DNA of 64,000 nucleotides, taken from Mechercharimyces sp. CAU 1602 (GTDB lineage: Bacteria; Bacillota; Bacilli; Thermoactinomycetales; JANTPT01). Location: positions 1,877,336 to 1,941,335 of the forward strand of contig NZ_JANTPT010000001.1 in assembly GCF_024753565.1 (NCBI RefSeq), in the 5' to 3' direction. Shown here one piece after another: positions 63,905-64,000 of the stretch; position 1 is the first letter of the stretch, and each line of letters starts with the position of its first letter. A program made the translations under genes and the position numbers. Under the pieces are notes generated by a model. It was given only the letters and a program-made list of their open reading frames with translations, did no database searches and was not told the origin of the DNA.

Positions 63905-64000
63905 CTAATCATTCATTCCCTTTCCATTTAGGATGTGCTCTACATATTTTTCAACCCTTAACTGGCGAGTCTTCATTTGTTTTGCTTGAGAAAAATAAAG
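63905..64000 (-). CDS. C-terminal end of a minus-strand gene, possibly YdeI/OmpD-associated family
   Basis: 31 codons are visible, ending in TAG at 63907-63905; the rest lies beyond the window. The residues FSQAKQMKTRQLRVEKYVEH and ILNGKGMND resemble the basic C-terminal tail (R-RIEK...IL-GKG-ND) of YdeI/OmpD-associated (DUF1905-linked) proteins. The match rests on few residues and is tentative. It is convergent with metalloprotease copy 2. Confidence 0.45.
   Translation of the reverse strand, partial: LYFSQAKQMKTRQLRVEKYVEHILNGKGMND

Noticed and set aside
1..64000. CRISPR arrays, tRNA/rRNA genes, insertion sequences, prophage
   Set aside because: No regularly spaced repeats, no tRNA-like cloverleaf ends, and no transposase, integrase or phage structural genes were seen.

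Overview
The window looks like chromosomal DNA from a low- to mid-GC, endospore-forming Firmicute. Family membership points to the order Bacillales and probably to the family Thermoactinomycetaceae or a close relative. The clues are a sporulenol/hopene cyclase, three YheC/YheD-type ATP-grasp proteins, a Bacillus-type T-box, acetylated lysine biosynthesis (DapH and DapL), immune-inhibitor-A metalloproteases, and many TTG/GTG starts behind strong purine-rich ribosome binding sites. The taxonomic placement is inferred from these families and was not tested by any search. I see no tRNA, rRNA, CRISPR array, prophage or insertion sequence.

Layout, left to right: a 3'-truncated aromatic amino acid hydroxylase under a tyrosine-type T-box (1-1675, minus); an operon of sulfurtransferase, sporulenol cyclase and RraA-like protein (1693-4961, minus); a thioredoxin-reductase-like flavoprotein (plus) facing a secreted DNase-I-like phosphohydrolase (minus); an RND efflux pump divergent from a PadR repressor, with an ATGT-N8-ACAT operator between them; a cold-shock gene behind two tandem copies of promoter plus leader hairpin; a six-gene cobinamide salvage / nucleotide-loop operon (11879-17681, minus) with a CobU-CobS fusion; three tandem ATP-grasp genes; a TipA-type MerR regulator; the glyoxylate shunt genes aceB and aceA; a prolidase-like M24 peptidase, an NhaC antiporter, an FMN reductase and a Cys-rich copper-binding protein; a NarL-type two-component pair whose kinase has a Cys-bearing GAF domain; a CzcO-like flavin monooxygenase; a DUF4349 lipoprotein; and cshA behind a long structured leader that ends in an intrinsic terminator.

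The second half holds another RND pump, an MBL-fold hydrolase, a small ABM monooxygenase and a DUF2254 membrane protein. It then holds the most unusual part, a polymorphic toxin locus at 42131-53015. Its 2705-residue secreted RHS protein has a DNRLRE-like region, four tandem lectin-like modules inside the RHS shell, an extremely basic Lys/Arg/Tyr/Ser tract and a C-terminal nucleic-acid-deaminase-like toxin domain (DSE and PCxxC motifs). Two candidate immunity genes follow it, and the last of these has an in-frame amber stop with further coding sequence beyond it. On the other side of the toxin gene lies a second toxin-immunity-like pair. There the stand-alone deaminase-like domain has lost the catalytic motifs, and its partner resembles the immunity genes downstream of the big toxin.

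The right end holds an MFS transporter, a small SDR-like protein, the lysine/diaminopimelate operon dapH - class III aminotransferase - dapL, and two tandem immune-inhibitor-A metalloprotease genes. The window closes with the C-terminal end of a minus-strand gene.
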